Of a DNA stretch of 6,893 bases, positions 1 to 4,821 are shown in pieces. How positions within the stretch are numbered: the stretch's first letter is position 1; the number at the start of each line of letters is the position of its first letter. Source of the stretch: Planctomycetales bacterium (GTDB lineage: Bacteria; Planctomycetota; Phycisphaerae; SM23-33); the NCBI GenBank assembly GCA_030642005.1, contig DAOWOP010000144.1, positions 1 through 6,893 on the forward strand, in the 5' to 3' direction. The notes under the pieces were generated by a model. The model was not told where the DNA came from. It saw only the letters and a program-made list of their open reading frames with translations, and ran no database searches. The position numbers were made by a program, and so were the translations under genes.

Positions 1-45
1 CTCCGCGTCGGCAAGCGCCGATTCGGTAAAATAGTACTGAAATGA
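1..45 (+). CDS. C-terminal tail of a gene cut by the window edge, possibly a zinc-type (MDR) dehydrogenase
   Basis: Reading from base 1 gives 14 codons ending in Gly-Lys-Ile-Val-Leu-Lys and then TGA at 43-45. A GK(I/V)VL ending after a basic stretch is typical of medium-chain dehydrogenase/quinone oxidoreductase proteins, which is the only basis for the suggested family. The fragment is far too short to be sure it is coding. The stop codon falls inside the first heptad of the repeat array beginning at 40, so the array may have supplied this terminus. The next plus-strand gene starts at 188. Confidence 0.4.
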   Translation, partial: LRVGKRRFGKIVLK

Positions 46-183
46 CTAATGTCTAATGGCCAATGCCTAATGAATATCTAATGACTAATGTCTATAATAT
101 CCAGGAGTAACCCGCACGCATTTTGACATTAGGCATTGAGCATTAGACATTGATTGGTCATTGGACATTGGTCATTAGACATT
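40..183. repeat. Inverted heptanucleotide repeat array 1 (TAATGNC / GNCATTA)
   Basis: The left arm (40-92) reads as 7-nt units such as TAATGAC, TAATGTC, TAATGGC and CAATGCC: four units, one 11-nt irregular unit at 68-78, then two more. The right arm (125-180) is exactly eight heptads of the complementary type (GACATTA, GGCATTG, AGCATTA, GACATTG, ATTGGTC, ATTGGAC, ATTGGTC, ATTAGAC) plus a partial unit. The arms are separated by about 32 nt of unrelated sequence (93-124) and could fold into a long imperfect hairpin. The array covers the stop codon of the upstream fragment (43-45) and ends 4 nt before the ATG at 188, leaving no room for a normal Shine-Dalgarno site. Units vary at positions 1, 5 and 6, so the array is degenerate. 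It resembles in concept the short tandemly repeated heptamers known in cyanobacteria. Confidence 0.9.
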
Positions 184-187
184 TATT

Positions 188-778
188 ATGAAATTGCCCA
201 CATTGGAACATCCCGACCGCTACACCGGCCTGTATGTAATCGACTTTCATGACACTTGCGCCGTCGGATACACTGCCGAGGAAGTGGCGATGCTGGCCGA
301 ATCGGAGGCTTATGCACATGTGAAGATTTATCGCATCTACGCAGCCATGCCTGACGGGACGATGGAATTGGTCGGTGTATCGCACCAGAAATTTCAACTG
401 GAAACGGGCCTGTTCTTCTATAGCCTGGATTTGGAAGCCGCCCGACGGGATTATGACAAGATTCACCGATTGGCTGACGGGAATCTTCCCTGCCGGACGC
501 AACTGCTGCTGGGCGGGCTTGGCGAAAAGTCGCGCCTGCCGTTCGTAGTAGGCCTGGCGTACCCAGCCGAGTATGACGAGGACGTCTCTCGCTGGATGCT
601 GGATAACGAAGTGGCTGCCGGCGCATACGCAGACGGCGGGGTAGGGCGATTGGAGTCAATCCGGCGAGACGCCCGCGTGATAGATTCTGCTCAACTTCAC
701 GCGATCAAATCCCGCCGAACCAGAACCCGCCGGGAAGTCTTCGCCAGTGTCGGCGAACCGATTCAGAGGACGGCGTGA
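188..778 (+). CDS. Conserved-looking hypothetical protein, 196 residues
   Basis: I do not recognise this family. The protein is soluble, with no signal peptide or membrane segment. The N-terminal half (residues 1-100) alternates predicted strands and helices, including GLYVIDFHDTCAVGYTAEEVAML near residues 14-36 and an aromatic-rich stretch around LETGLFFYSLDLEAARRDYDKIH. The C-terminal 25 residues are strongly basic (KSRRTRTRRE). Codon use is typical of a GC-rich gene, and the frame is open throughout. The ATG lies directly behind repeat array 1 and has no Shine-Dalgarno sequence, so translation may be leaderless-like or influenced by the hairpin. The TGA overlaps the next ATG by one base (TGATG), which suggests coupled translation with the following small gene. 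Confidence 0.8.
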   Translation: MKLPTLEHPDRYTGLYVIDFHDTCAVGYTAEEVAMLAESEAYAHVKIYRIYAAMPDGTMELVGVSHQKFQLETGLFFYSLDLEAARRDYDKIHRLADGNLPCRTQLLLGGLGEKSRLPFVVGLAYPAEYDEDVSRWMLDNEVAAGAYADGGVGRLESIRRDARVIDSAQLHAIKSRRTRTRREVFASVGEPIQRTA

Positions 779-1059
779 TGAAATTCACCCATAGGGTGGG
801 ACGAAGCGAAGCGAAGTCCCACTATAAATACACGAGACTTAATCGCCGGGACTCCGCTCCGCTCCGTCCCAGCCTACTGATTCGTCGCATCAAAGCCGCT
901 GTGTTCGATTTCGTTGCGCATCTCGCCCCGACTCGCCCGATTTCCCCCGGCGACCTTGCCGACGCCGATTACTCCACTCATCCCGGCGGCAAAGCCCTGC
1001 GATTCACCGACCGCCTCCGCGACTCATTCCGAAAAACCTGGCTGCGTTTGCGGAGATAA
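778..1059 (+). CDS. Small basic hypothetical protein with repeat-encoded N-terminal part
   Basis: This ORF of 93 residues starts at the ATG overlapping the stop of the previous gene. A good Shine-Dalgarno sequence, AGAGGA (765-770), sits 7 nt upstream. A GTG three bases earlier is also in frame. Residues about 5-34 are encoded by the inverted-repeat element at 792-876, giving low-complexity text such as VGRSEAKSHY that is typical of translated repeats. Only residues 35-93 look like normal coding sequence; they include AVFDFVAHL and a basic end, FRKTWLRLRR. It may be a genuine small gene that absorbed a repeat in frame, or a remnant that stays open by chance. No family is recognised. Confidence 0.5.
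   Translation: MKFTHRVGRSEAKSHYKYTRLNRRDSAPLRPSLLIRRIKAAVFDFVAHLAPTRPISPGDLADADYSTHPGGKALRFTDRLRDSFRKTWLRLRR
792..876. repeat. GAAGCG-loop hairpin element, inverted pair (copies 1a and 1b)
   Basis: Two 29-nt arms (792-820 and 848-876) are inverted copies matching at 25 of 29 positions, separated by 27 nt. Each arm is itself a hairpin. Arm 1a pairs GTGGGAC (796-802) with GTCCCAC (816-822) around the 13-nt loop GAAGCGAAGCGAA. Arm 1b pairs GGGAC (848-852) with GTCCC (866-870) around a loop whose reverse complement is GGAGCGGAGCGGA. The layout resembles REP/BIME-type dispersed repeats. There is no transposase. It lies within the ORF at 778-1059 without closing the frame. Confidence 0.85.
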
Positions 1060-1155
1060 CCTGGAAGAAACGGGTAACGCCCGGCTACGAACTATCCGGT
1101 AATGGCGGGAACAGAATAGGAATTGAGAACAATTTCAAATCCAGGGTCTTTTCCA

Positions 1156-1614
1156 ATGAAACTCGATGATTCAAAATTCATTCAGATAATAGATGTTGCG
1201 CCGCTGGTGTCGGTTGACCTGATCATCAAAAATGTCGAAGGTGCAGTTCTGCTTGGCAAGCGAGTTAATCGGCCCGCTGCGGGATACTGGTTTGTGCCGG
1301 GCGGCAGGATCAGGAAAAATGAACTTCTGCGCAACGCCATCCAAAGAGTAGCCGATTTTGAACTGGGTCTTTCTCCGGCCACGGAAAATCTGCGATTTCT
1401 GGGTGTATATGAACATTTCTATGACGACAATTACCTTGGTCGTGGGGGGGTTGGTACTCACTATGTGGTTCTTGCTTACGAATACCTCTTGCAGGATTCC
1501 AAGCCGCTCAAGAAAGATGACCAACATTCAGAATTGCGATGGTGGAAAGTGGATGACCTTCTGAACTGTTCGGACGTGCATGAGAATACGAAGGCCTATT
1601 TTAACCAGGTTTAA
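1156..1614 (+). CDS. gmm: GDP-mannose mannosyl hydrolase (Nudix family)
   Basis: Members of this family hydrolyse GDP-mannose (or GDP-glucose) to GDP and the free sugar in the cytoplasm, attacking carbon rather than phosphorus as most Nudix enzymes do. The 152 residues match the E. coli enzyme from memory over nearly the whole length: PLVSVDLI near 16-23, LLGKRVNRPAAGYWFVPGG at 32-50, HFYDDN at 87-92, THYVVL at 101-106 and a VHENTKAYF ending. The Nudix box is the altered form seen in this subfamily: G50, E56, R64, E69 and G71 are present, but the Glu after the Arg is Val65. His124 in DDQH matches the catalytic base described for the E. coli enzyme. I chose the ATG at 1156 because it aligns with the E. 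coli N-terminus and has AGGG at 1143-1146; a TTG at 1123 would add 11 residues. The gene is visibly more A/T-rich than its neighbours, and no other GDP-mannose gene is near, so recent transfer is possible. A run of seven G at 1444-1450 does not break the frame. Confidence 0.93.
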   Translation: MKLDDSKFIQIIDVAPLVSVDLIIKNVEGAVLLGKRVNRPAAGYWFVPGGRIRKNELLRNAIQRVADFELGLSPATENLRFLGVYEHFYDDNYLGRGGVGTHYVVLAYEYLLQDSKPLKKDDQHSELRWWKVDDLLNCSDVHENTKAYFNQV

Positions 1615-1674
1615 ATCACCTTTGACGTAGCCGCCCCCAAGGGACTTCGCAAACACCACGGCCACGGCGCTCGG

Positions 1675-1896
1675 TTATCCCGCCAGTCTGGCTTTGAGGT
1701 TTTTCAGGCCTACTTCCGGAGTGGTTTTGAGATGAAGTGTTTCCCTGGCGTCGAGTATTTCAATGCCGACAAGTTCCTCGGCCGGGCCTATGTTCAGAGC
1801 GATGGTGTCGGACAGACGAACTGTCCTGCACTGAAAATCACCCTCCAGCAGCCGAATGTAGAGGGCATCAACCTGTTCATCATAACTGATTTTCAT
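1675..1896 (-). CDS. DUF2283 family small protein, putative antitoxin partner
   Basis: The 73-residue protein shows the full DUF2283 pattern: MKISYDEQVDALYIRL at the start, then a short Asp/Ser strand region, then LVGIEILDA at residues 42-50. Its length is normal for the family. The ATG at 1896 follows a GGAG Shine-Dalgarno sequence (complement of 1905-1908) with 8 nt spacing, and lies 13 nt after the stop of the DUF4258 gene, so the two are surely cotranscribed. DUF2283 genes commonly sit beside DUF4258 genes, and the pair is often treated as a toxin-antitoxin-like unit. An antitoxin role is inferred from this context only; the protein has no obvious DNA-binding domain. It converges on the GDP-mannose hydrolase gene with a 60-nt gap and no clear terminator. 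Confidence 0.9.
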   Translation of the reverse strand: MKISYDEQVDALYIRLLEGDFQCRTVRLSDTIALNIGPAEELVGIEILDARETLHLKTTPEVGLKNLKARLAG

Positions 1897-1909
1897 GTCG
1901 CCAACTCCA

Positions 1910-2164
1910 TCAGAAGAAAAAAGTGTACACTGTTACAACAACAATCCTGTCATCCTCTTCGGCCACAACTGGAGCCACCTGTTTAATCCCATAATGTTTG
2001 CCGGCCCATACGGCATTATACTCGACATTGAGCCGATACATTAACCTTTCTTGTTTCGCCCGCTCGGACTTCCCTTCACGTATAGCCCGGACAACCTCCT
2101 CTTGCGAGGTTCCCCGCTCGGCCATCTGTTGCATTGCGTGAAGGCTGAATTCGATCGGTTTCAC
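1910..2164 (-). CDS. DUF4258 family protein, putative toxin of a toxin-antitoxin-like pair
   Basis: The 84 residues match DUF4258: an N-terminal strand and helix with FSLHAMQQMAERG at 6-18, the EEVVRAIREG helix at 22-31, then a beta-rich half ending AEEDDRIVVVTVYT at 68-81. The conserved His9 and the charged helix are the usual hallmarks. I chose the GTG at 2164 because it gives the normal N-terminus and follows AAGGAAA (complement of 2167-2173). The small basic alpha-plus-beta make-up is compatible with RelE-like RNase toxins, but no catalytic activity can be read from the sequence. The gene is first in a two-gene unit with the DUF2283 gene and is preceded by an extended -10 promoter at 2221-2229. 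The aromatic end, TFFF, is slightly unusual. Confidence 0.9.
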   Translation of the reverse strand: MKPIEFSLHAMQQMAERGTSQEEVVRAIREGKSERAKQERLMYRLNVEYNAVWAGKHYGIKQVAPVVAEEDDRIVVVTVYTFFF

Positions 2165-2220
2165 GGTTTCCTTGCATCACGGAGATACGAGTTGGTCTCG
2201 ATAAGCGTTGCCATAGCACT

Positions 2221-2229
2221 ATTATACCA
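2221..2229 (-). promoter_or_regulatory. Extended -10 promoter for the DUF4258-DUF2283 unit
   Basis: The minus strand reads TGGTATAAT, a perfect TATAAT with the TGn extension. No good -35 box is present at the right distance, as is usual for extended -10 promoters. Transcription would start near 2214, about 50 nt ahead of the GTG at 2164. The site lies in the 109-nt gap after the 339-residue membrane protein gene, giving the pair its own transcription. Confidence 0.6.
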
Positions 2230-2273
2230 CATTCGGCAAATATGCCCAGACAGATTTCTACTGCAACCAGCTG

Positions 2274-3293
2274 TTACCACGACAAGTCTTTTGCTATGCG
2301 ATTGGACAGATTTTCATGTAAATCAATTCGCATGAAAGCGGAGGCAGCAACCCAGACCTGCGTATAGAGATCATATCTCGCTTGTACGTGCGATGCCTTG
2401 AGGAGTTCATATTCCCTCTTATTTATGACTCTGGCTTTGTATCGCAAGGCGGCATCCCGCTCCATATCCCAGAGTGCAAAACATCGTTTATCCCATTGAA
2501 TCTCCTTCTTCTTGCGGCTCGCAGGTTTCCTGGCCGCACGGAAAATCTCAACGGTTCCAAGAGCCGTCCCGTCCTTATCGCAAACATGTACCTCTACGCT
2601 TTCAACATGCGGTATTTGCCGCCACACTGTCAAGCCGCTCATCAAAAATTCGCTCGTTAACTTGCAAACGATATCAGGAATACAAGCGTGCCGAACCTGA
2701 TAGTTGTGAATGATGACTTTGTTTTCCTTTTCTTGATATATCCAATCCTCCTTGCTGAATTGTTGCGCAGCCAACCTTGCGGTCTCAAAATACGCTCGCC
2801 TTGTAGGCTTTGAGGGAACTCCACGAAGATAAGATTTGTCCAATTCCCATTTCGGCGCACTCGCAATCAGCGCGTGGATGCAGCCAGGCGGCATAAACTT
2901 GATTTCGCGGCCATACCTTTCTATATCTAAGTCGAAATTATCTTGATCAAAGTATAGATGAGCAATGAGCCGCTCGGCGGATTGATGCCGTCCTTTAAGC
3001 AATCTTTGTGCAAGGGATTCTAATTGCAGAGTAGTCATTGGTTCAATTAAAACGGCAACCCAATAATCGTAACCATGCCTTTCAGCCAAGATTGTATATT
3101 TCAAAGGAGGCAGCGGAGGAGGATGTTTGGCTTGCTTATTTACTGATGCTTTGGTGGACGGCGAAGAAGAAGAGGTGGCAACGGGGCGCGGTGGCCGGTG
3201 ATGATTTATTATTACGCCCGCCAGCACTGCCAACCATACAGCGATGAACAGGCTAATACCAAGACGAATTGCCCACTTTGCACCTTGTCTCAT
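2274..3293 (-). CDS. Single-pass membrane-anchored protein of unknown function
   Basis: The 339 residues begin with a short basic N-terminus followed by one hydrophobic segment at about 9-29 (IRLGISLFIAVWLAVLAGVII), most likely an uncleaved signal anchor. A Pro/Ser/Thr/Lys-rich linker follows at about 33-64, ending PPPLPPL, and then a mixed alpha/beta domain of about 275 residues predicted to lie outside the cytoplasm. Within it, ESLAQRLLKGRHQSAERLIAHLYFD (92-116) and the stretch around LTSEFLMSGLTVW...VESVEVHVCDKDG look like helix-strand units of similar layout, possibly a duplicated fold. The last 75 residues are mostly helical and charged. I recognise no enzyme motif. The start has only a weak Shine-Dalgarno sequence (GGTGA, complement of 3297-3301). 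Base composition is lower in GC than the fba region. It is probably cotranscribed with the HicB-like gene upstream. Confidence 0.8.
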   Translation of the reverse strand: MRQGAKWAIRLGISLFIAVWLAVLAGVIINHHRPPRPVATSSSSPSTKASVNKQAKHPPPLPPLKYTILAERHGYDYWVAVLIEPMTTLQLESLAQRLLKGRHQSAERLIAHLYFDQDNFDLDIERYGREIKFMPPGCIHALIASAPKWELDKSYLRGVPSKPTRRAYFETARLAAQQFSKEDWIYQEKENKVIIHNYQVRHACIPDIVCKLTSEFLMSGLTVWRQIPHVESVEVHVCDKDGTALGTVEIFRAARKPASRKKKEIQWDKRCFALWDMERDAALRYKARVINKREYELLKASHVQARYDLYTQVWVAASAFMRIDLHENLSNRIAKDLSW

Positions 3294-3312
3294 TTTTCAC
3301 CACACTGGGTAA

Positions 3313-3344
3313 GGTGGGCCTCGCTTCGCTCCGGCCCAGCCTAC
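3313..3344. repeat. GAAGCG-loop hairpin element, copy 2
   Basis: TGGGCC (3315-3320) pairs with GGCCCA (3333-3338) around a 12-nt loop whose reverse complement is GGAGCGAAGCGA. The right flank, CAGCCTAC (3337-3344), is identical to the right flank of copy 1b (870-877), so both belong to one family. It lies between the stop of the HicB-like gene (3349) and the start of the membrane protein gene (3293). It could act as an RNA stem-loop but has no U-tract, so it is not a standard terminator. Confidence 0.8.
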
Positions 3345-3348
3345 TCGC

Positions 3349-3507
3349 TCAGCGGCAAGTCTCGATGTAAAGGGAAATGGCTTCTTTGACGTTCTTCAGG
3401 GCGGATTCTATCGTCTTGCCCTGGCTCATACAGCCGGGAAGTTCCGGGACGTCCGCAACGTAACCCTTATACTCGGAATCATAAACAAGATTTACCAACA
3501 ACCTCAT
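3349..3507 (-). CDS. Short orphan HicB-like protein
   Basis: HicB antitoxins have a partly degraded RNase H-like fold and normally neutralise a HicA mRNA interferase. The 52 residues carry the family core: a strand at 2-9, GYVADVPELPGCMSQGKT at 15-32, and the helix ALKNVKEAISLYIE at 36-49. The protein stops right after that helix, whereas many relatives continue for 10 or more residues, often into a DNA-binding domain. The repeat hairpin at 3313-3344 begins 5 nt beyond the stop, so truncation by the repeat is possible. The ATG at 3507 has an ideal AAGGAG (complement of 3516-3521) 8 nt upstream; an in-frame start at 3531 would lie inside the putative promoter. No HicA gene flanks it: the 170 nt upstream hold only repeats and a promoter-like site. 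Confidence 0.85.
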   Translation of the reverse strand: MRLLVNLVYDSEYKGYVADVPELPGCMSQGKTIESALKNVKEAISLYIETCR

Positions 3508-3534
3508 TCCGAAGTCTCCTTGATTACACAATTT

Positions 3535-3543
3535 ATCTTACCA
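3535..3543 (-). promoter_or_regulatory. Possible extended -10 promoter for the HicB-like gene
   Basis: The minus strand reads TGGTAAGAT, a TGn-extended box matching TATAAT at 5 of 6 positions. A start near 3528 would put the Shine-Dalgarno site about 8 nt into the transcript. There is no convincing -35 hexamer. It has the same form as the TGGTATAAT upstream of the DUF4258 gene. Confidence 0.4.
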
Positions 3544-3587
3544 TTACCACTGATACGTAACAACCGCCGACTCCATTAGTCTTGGCA

Positions 3588-3636
3588 GGTGGCCTGCACC
3601 CACAAGCTCCGCTTCGCTGCGCTTGAAGGTGCCACC
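3588..3636. repeat. GAAGCG-loop hairpin element, copy 3, with nested outer stem
   Basis: The inner stem CAAGC (3603-3607) / GCTTG (3621-3625) closes a 13-nt loop whose reverse complement is GCAGCGAAGCGGA. An outer stem GGTGGC (3588-3593) / GCCACC (3631-3636) encloses it imperfectly. The loop is of the same type as in copies 1 and 2 although the stem differs. It lies 43 nt past the fructose-bisphosphate aldolase stop on the minus strand, where it could protect the 3' end of that mRNA. Confidence 0.7.
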
Positions 3637-3652
3637 CACCGCCGCCGTTGCC

Positions 3653-3680
3653 TGGTCCCTAATCCCGAGTCCCAAGTTCC
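3653..3680. repeat. Heptanucleotide repeat array 3, short (NNRTCCC)
   Basis: Four consecutive 7-nt units, TGGTCCC, TAATCCC, GAGTCCC and AAGTTCC, run directly into the fructose-bisphosphate aldolase stop codon (TAG, complement of 3680-3682). On the minus strand they read as A(C/T)(C/T)NGGG units following the stop. Unlike arrays 1 and 2 there is only one arm, and hairpin copy 3 begins 16 nt further on. At four units it could be chance, but the position beside a stop codon matches the other two arrays. Confidence 0.6.
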
Positions 3681-4699
3681 TATTTGTAGAAACTGACCAT
3701 TTCCTTGCAGGTATTGGGTTTGATTTTTCCGGCGTTGCCTGCCTGGCCGAAGGCGGTCATTCGTTTGATGCAGACCTGCTTCATCGCTTCGCGGGCAGGG
3801 GTGAGGTATTTGCGAGGGTCAAAGGCTTCGGGCGTCTCGCTGAAAACCTTGCGGATCGCGCCGGTGATGGCCAGTCGGCTGTCGGTATCGACGTTGATCT
3901 TTCGGACGCCGTTCTTGATGCCGCGCTGGATTTCCTCAATCGGAACGCCGTAGGTCTGCTTAATGTTCCCGCCGTACTTGTTGATGATGTCCTGCAATTC
4001 CTGCGGCACACTCGACGAGCCGTGCATTACCAGGTGCGTATTCGGCAGTCGGCGGTGGATTTCCTCGATAAGGCTCATCTTGAGCACGTCGCCGGTCGGT
4101 TTTTTCTTGAACTTGTACGCCCCGTGGCTGGTGCCGATGGCGACGGCCAGTGCGTCCACGCCGGTATCGGCGACGAATTGCTCCGCCTGGGCCGGGTCGG
4201 TCAGGTGTTCCTGCGCTTCTTCTTCGGTCAGGCCCGCGCCGTGGCCGTCTTCGATACCGCCCAGCGCGCCGATCTCGCCCTCGACGCTGACGCCGACGGC
4301 ATGGGCGGCTTCGACGACCTTCAGCGTTGCCTCGGCGTTGTATTCATACGAACTGGGCACCTTACCGTCTTCGCTCAGTGAGCCGTCCATCATTACGCTG
4401 GTGAAGCCCTGTTCGATGGCGCTGAAGCAGGTCTCCGGCGCGTTGCCGTGGTCGAGGTGCATGACGATGGGGATTTTCGGGTACAGTTCGACGGCCGCGA
4501 GCATCAGGTGGCGCAGATAGGCGTCGTTTGTGTACTTTCGTGCGCCGCGCGACGCCTGGATGATGACGGGGCTGTCGGTCTCCTCGGCAGCCATCATAAT
4601 CGCCTGAATCTGCTCCATGTTGTTGACGTTGAGAGCGGCAATCCCGTAATCGTTTTCGGCGGCGTGATCAAGCATTGTTCTCATCGGTACCAGTGGCAT
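3680..4699 (-). CDS. fba: Class II fructose-bisphosphate aldolase
   Basis: It catalyses the reversible cleavage of fructose-1,6-bisphosphate to DHAP and glyceraldehyde-3-phosphate in glycolysis and gluconeogenesis, using a divalent metal in the cytoplasm. The 339-residue protein has all family signatures in order: MHLDHG at 80-85 with catalytic Asp83 and metal ligand His84, EGEIGALGG at 140-148, GTSHGAYK at 189-196 with His192, MHGSSSVP at 225-232 with His226, and NVDTDSRLA at 269-277, the phosphate-binding segment. The length and these sequences fit the CbbA-like (class IIB) branch better than the E. coli FbaA type. I chose the ATG at 4699: AAGGAG (complement of 4709-4714) is 9 nt upstream, and MPLVPMRTML is a normal N-terminus; extending to 4756 would add 19 residues unlike the family. 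The gene has its own promoter at 4768-4797. Its TAG stop touches heptad array 3. Related functions in sedoheptulose or tagatose bisphosphate cleavage cannot be excluded. Confidence 0.97.
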   Translation of the reverse strand: MPLVPMRTMLDHAAENDYGIAALNVNNMEQIQAIMMAAEETDSPVIIQASRGARKYTNDAYLRHLMLAAVELYPKIPIVMHLDHGNAPETCFSAIEQGFTSVMMDGSLSEDGKVPSSYEYNAEATLKVVEAAHAVGVSVEGEIGALGGIEDGHGAGLTEEEAQEHLTDPAQAEQFVADTGVDALAVAIGTSHGAYKFKKKPTGDVLKMSLIEEIHRRLPNTHLVMHGSSSVPQELQDIINKYGGNIKQTYGVPIEEIQRGIKNGVRKINVDTDSRLAITGAIRKVFSETPEAFDPRKYLTPAREAMKQVCIKRMTAFGQAGNAGKIKPNTCKEMVSFYK

Positions 4700-4767
4700 T
4701 TTAAAATTCTCCTTCGATTTTATTAAACCGGTGTTTCCAAATCCGTTCTTCGACAAATCACGGGGGT

Positions 4768-4797
4768 ATTGTAGCGAGGCGGTGTGGATAATGCCAA
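4768..4797 (-). promoter_or_regulatory. Sigma-70-type promoter for fba
   Basis: On the minus strand TTGGCA (complement of 4792-4797) and TACAAT (complement of 4768-4773) are 18 nt apart, each matching consensus at 5 of 6 positions. Transcription would begin near 4761, giving a leader of about 60 nt. It lies just after the stop of the barrel protein gene (4822), so fba can be expressed apart from the genes to its right. Confidence 0.65.
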
Positions 4798-4821
4798 TGG
4801 TGTTAACCGGTCCGGCTTGTG

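Noticed and set aside
93..98. TATAAT between the arms of array 1 as a promoter for the 188 gene
   Set aside because: The hexamer is perfect, but there is no -35 match or TG extension and it lies in A/T-rich repeat sequence, so chance is likely.
40..183. CRISPR array
   Set aside because: The units are 7 nt, contiguous and degenerate, with no repeat-spacer alternation.
186..659. Minus-strand ORF of 157 codons opposite the 188-778 gene
   Set aside because: Arg/Pro-rich shadow composition; the plus-strand frame has normal amino acid content and a coupled downstream gene.
1123..1155. TTG start for gmm adding 11 residues
   Set aside because: The added residues have no counterpart in the E. coli enzyme, and the ATG at 1156 gives the matching N-terminus.
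1444..1450. Run of seven G in gmm as a phase-variable tract or frameshift
   Set aside because: Family motifs continue in the same frame on both sides, and a run of seven is short for phase variation.
3508..3680. hicA toxin gene upstream of the HicB-like gene
   Set aside because: No ORF of suitable size or sequence; the stretch holds a promoter-like site, hairpin copy 3 and heptad array 3.
3623..4381. Long plus-strand ORF of 252 codons
   Set aside because: It lies wholly opposite fba, whose family motifs are beyond doubt; the antisense frame is open because of GC-rich codon use.
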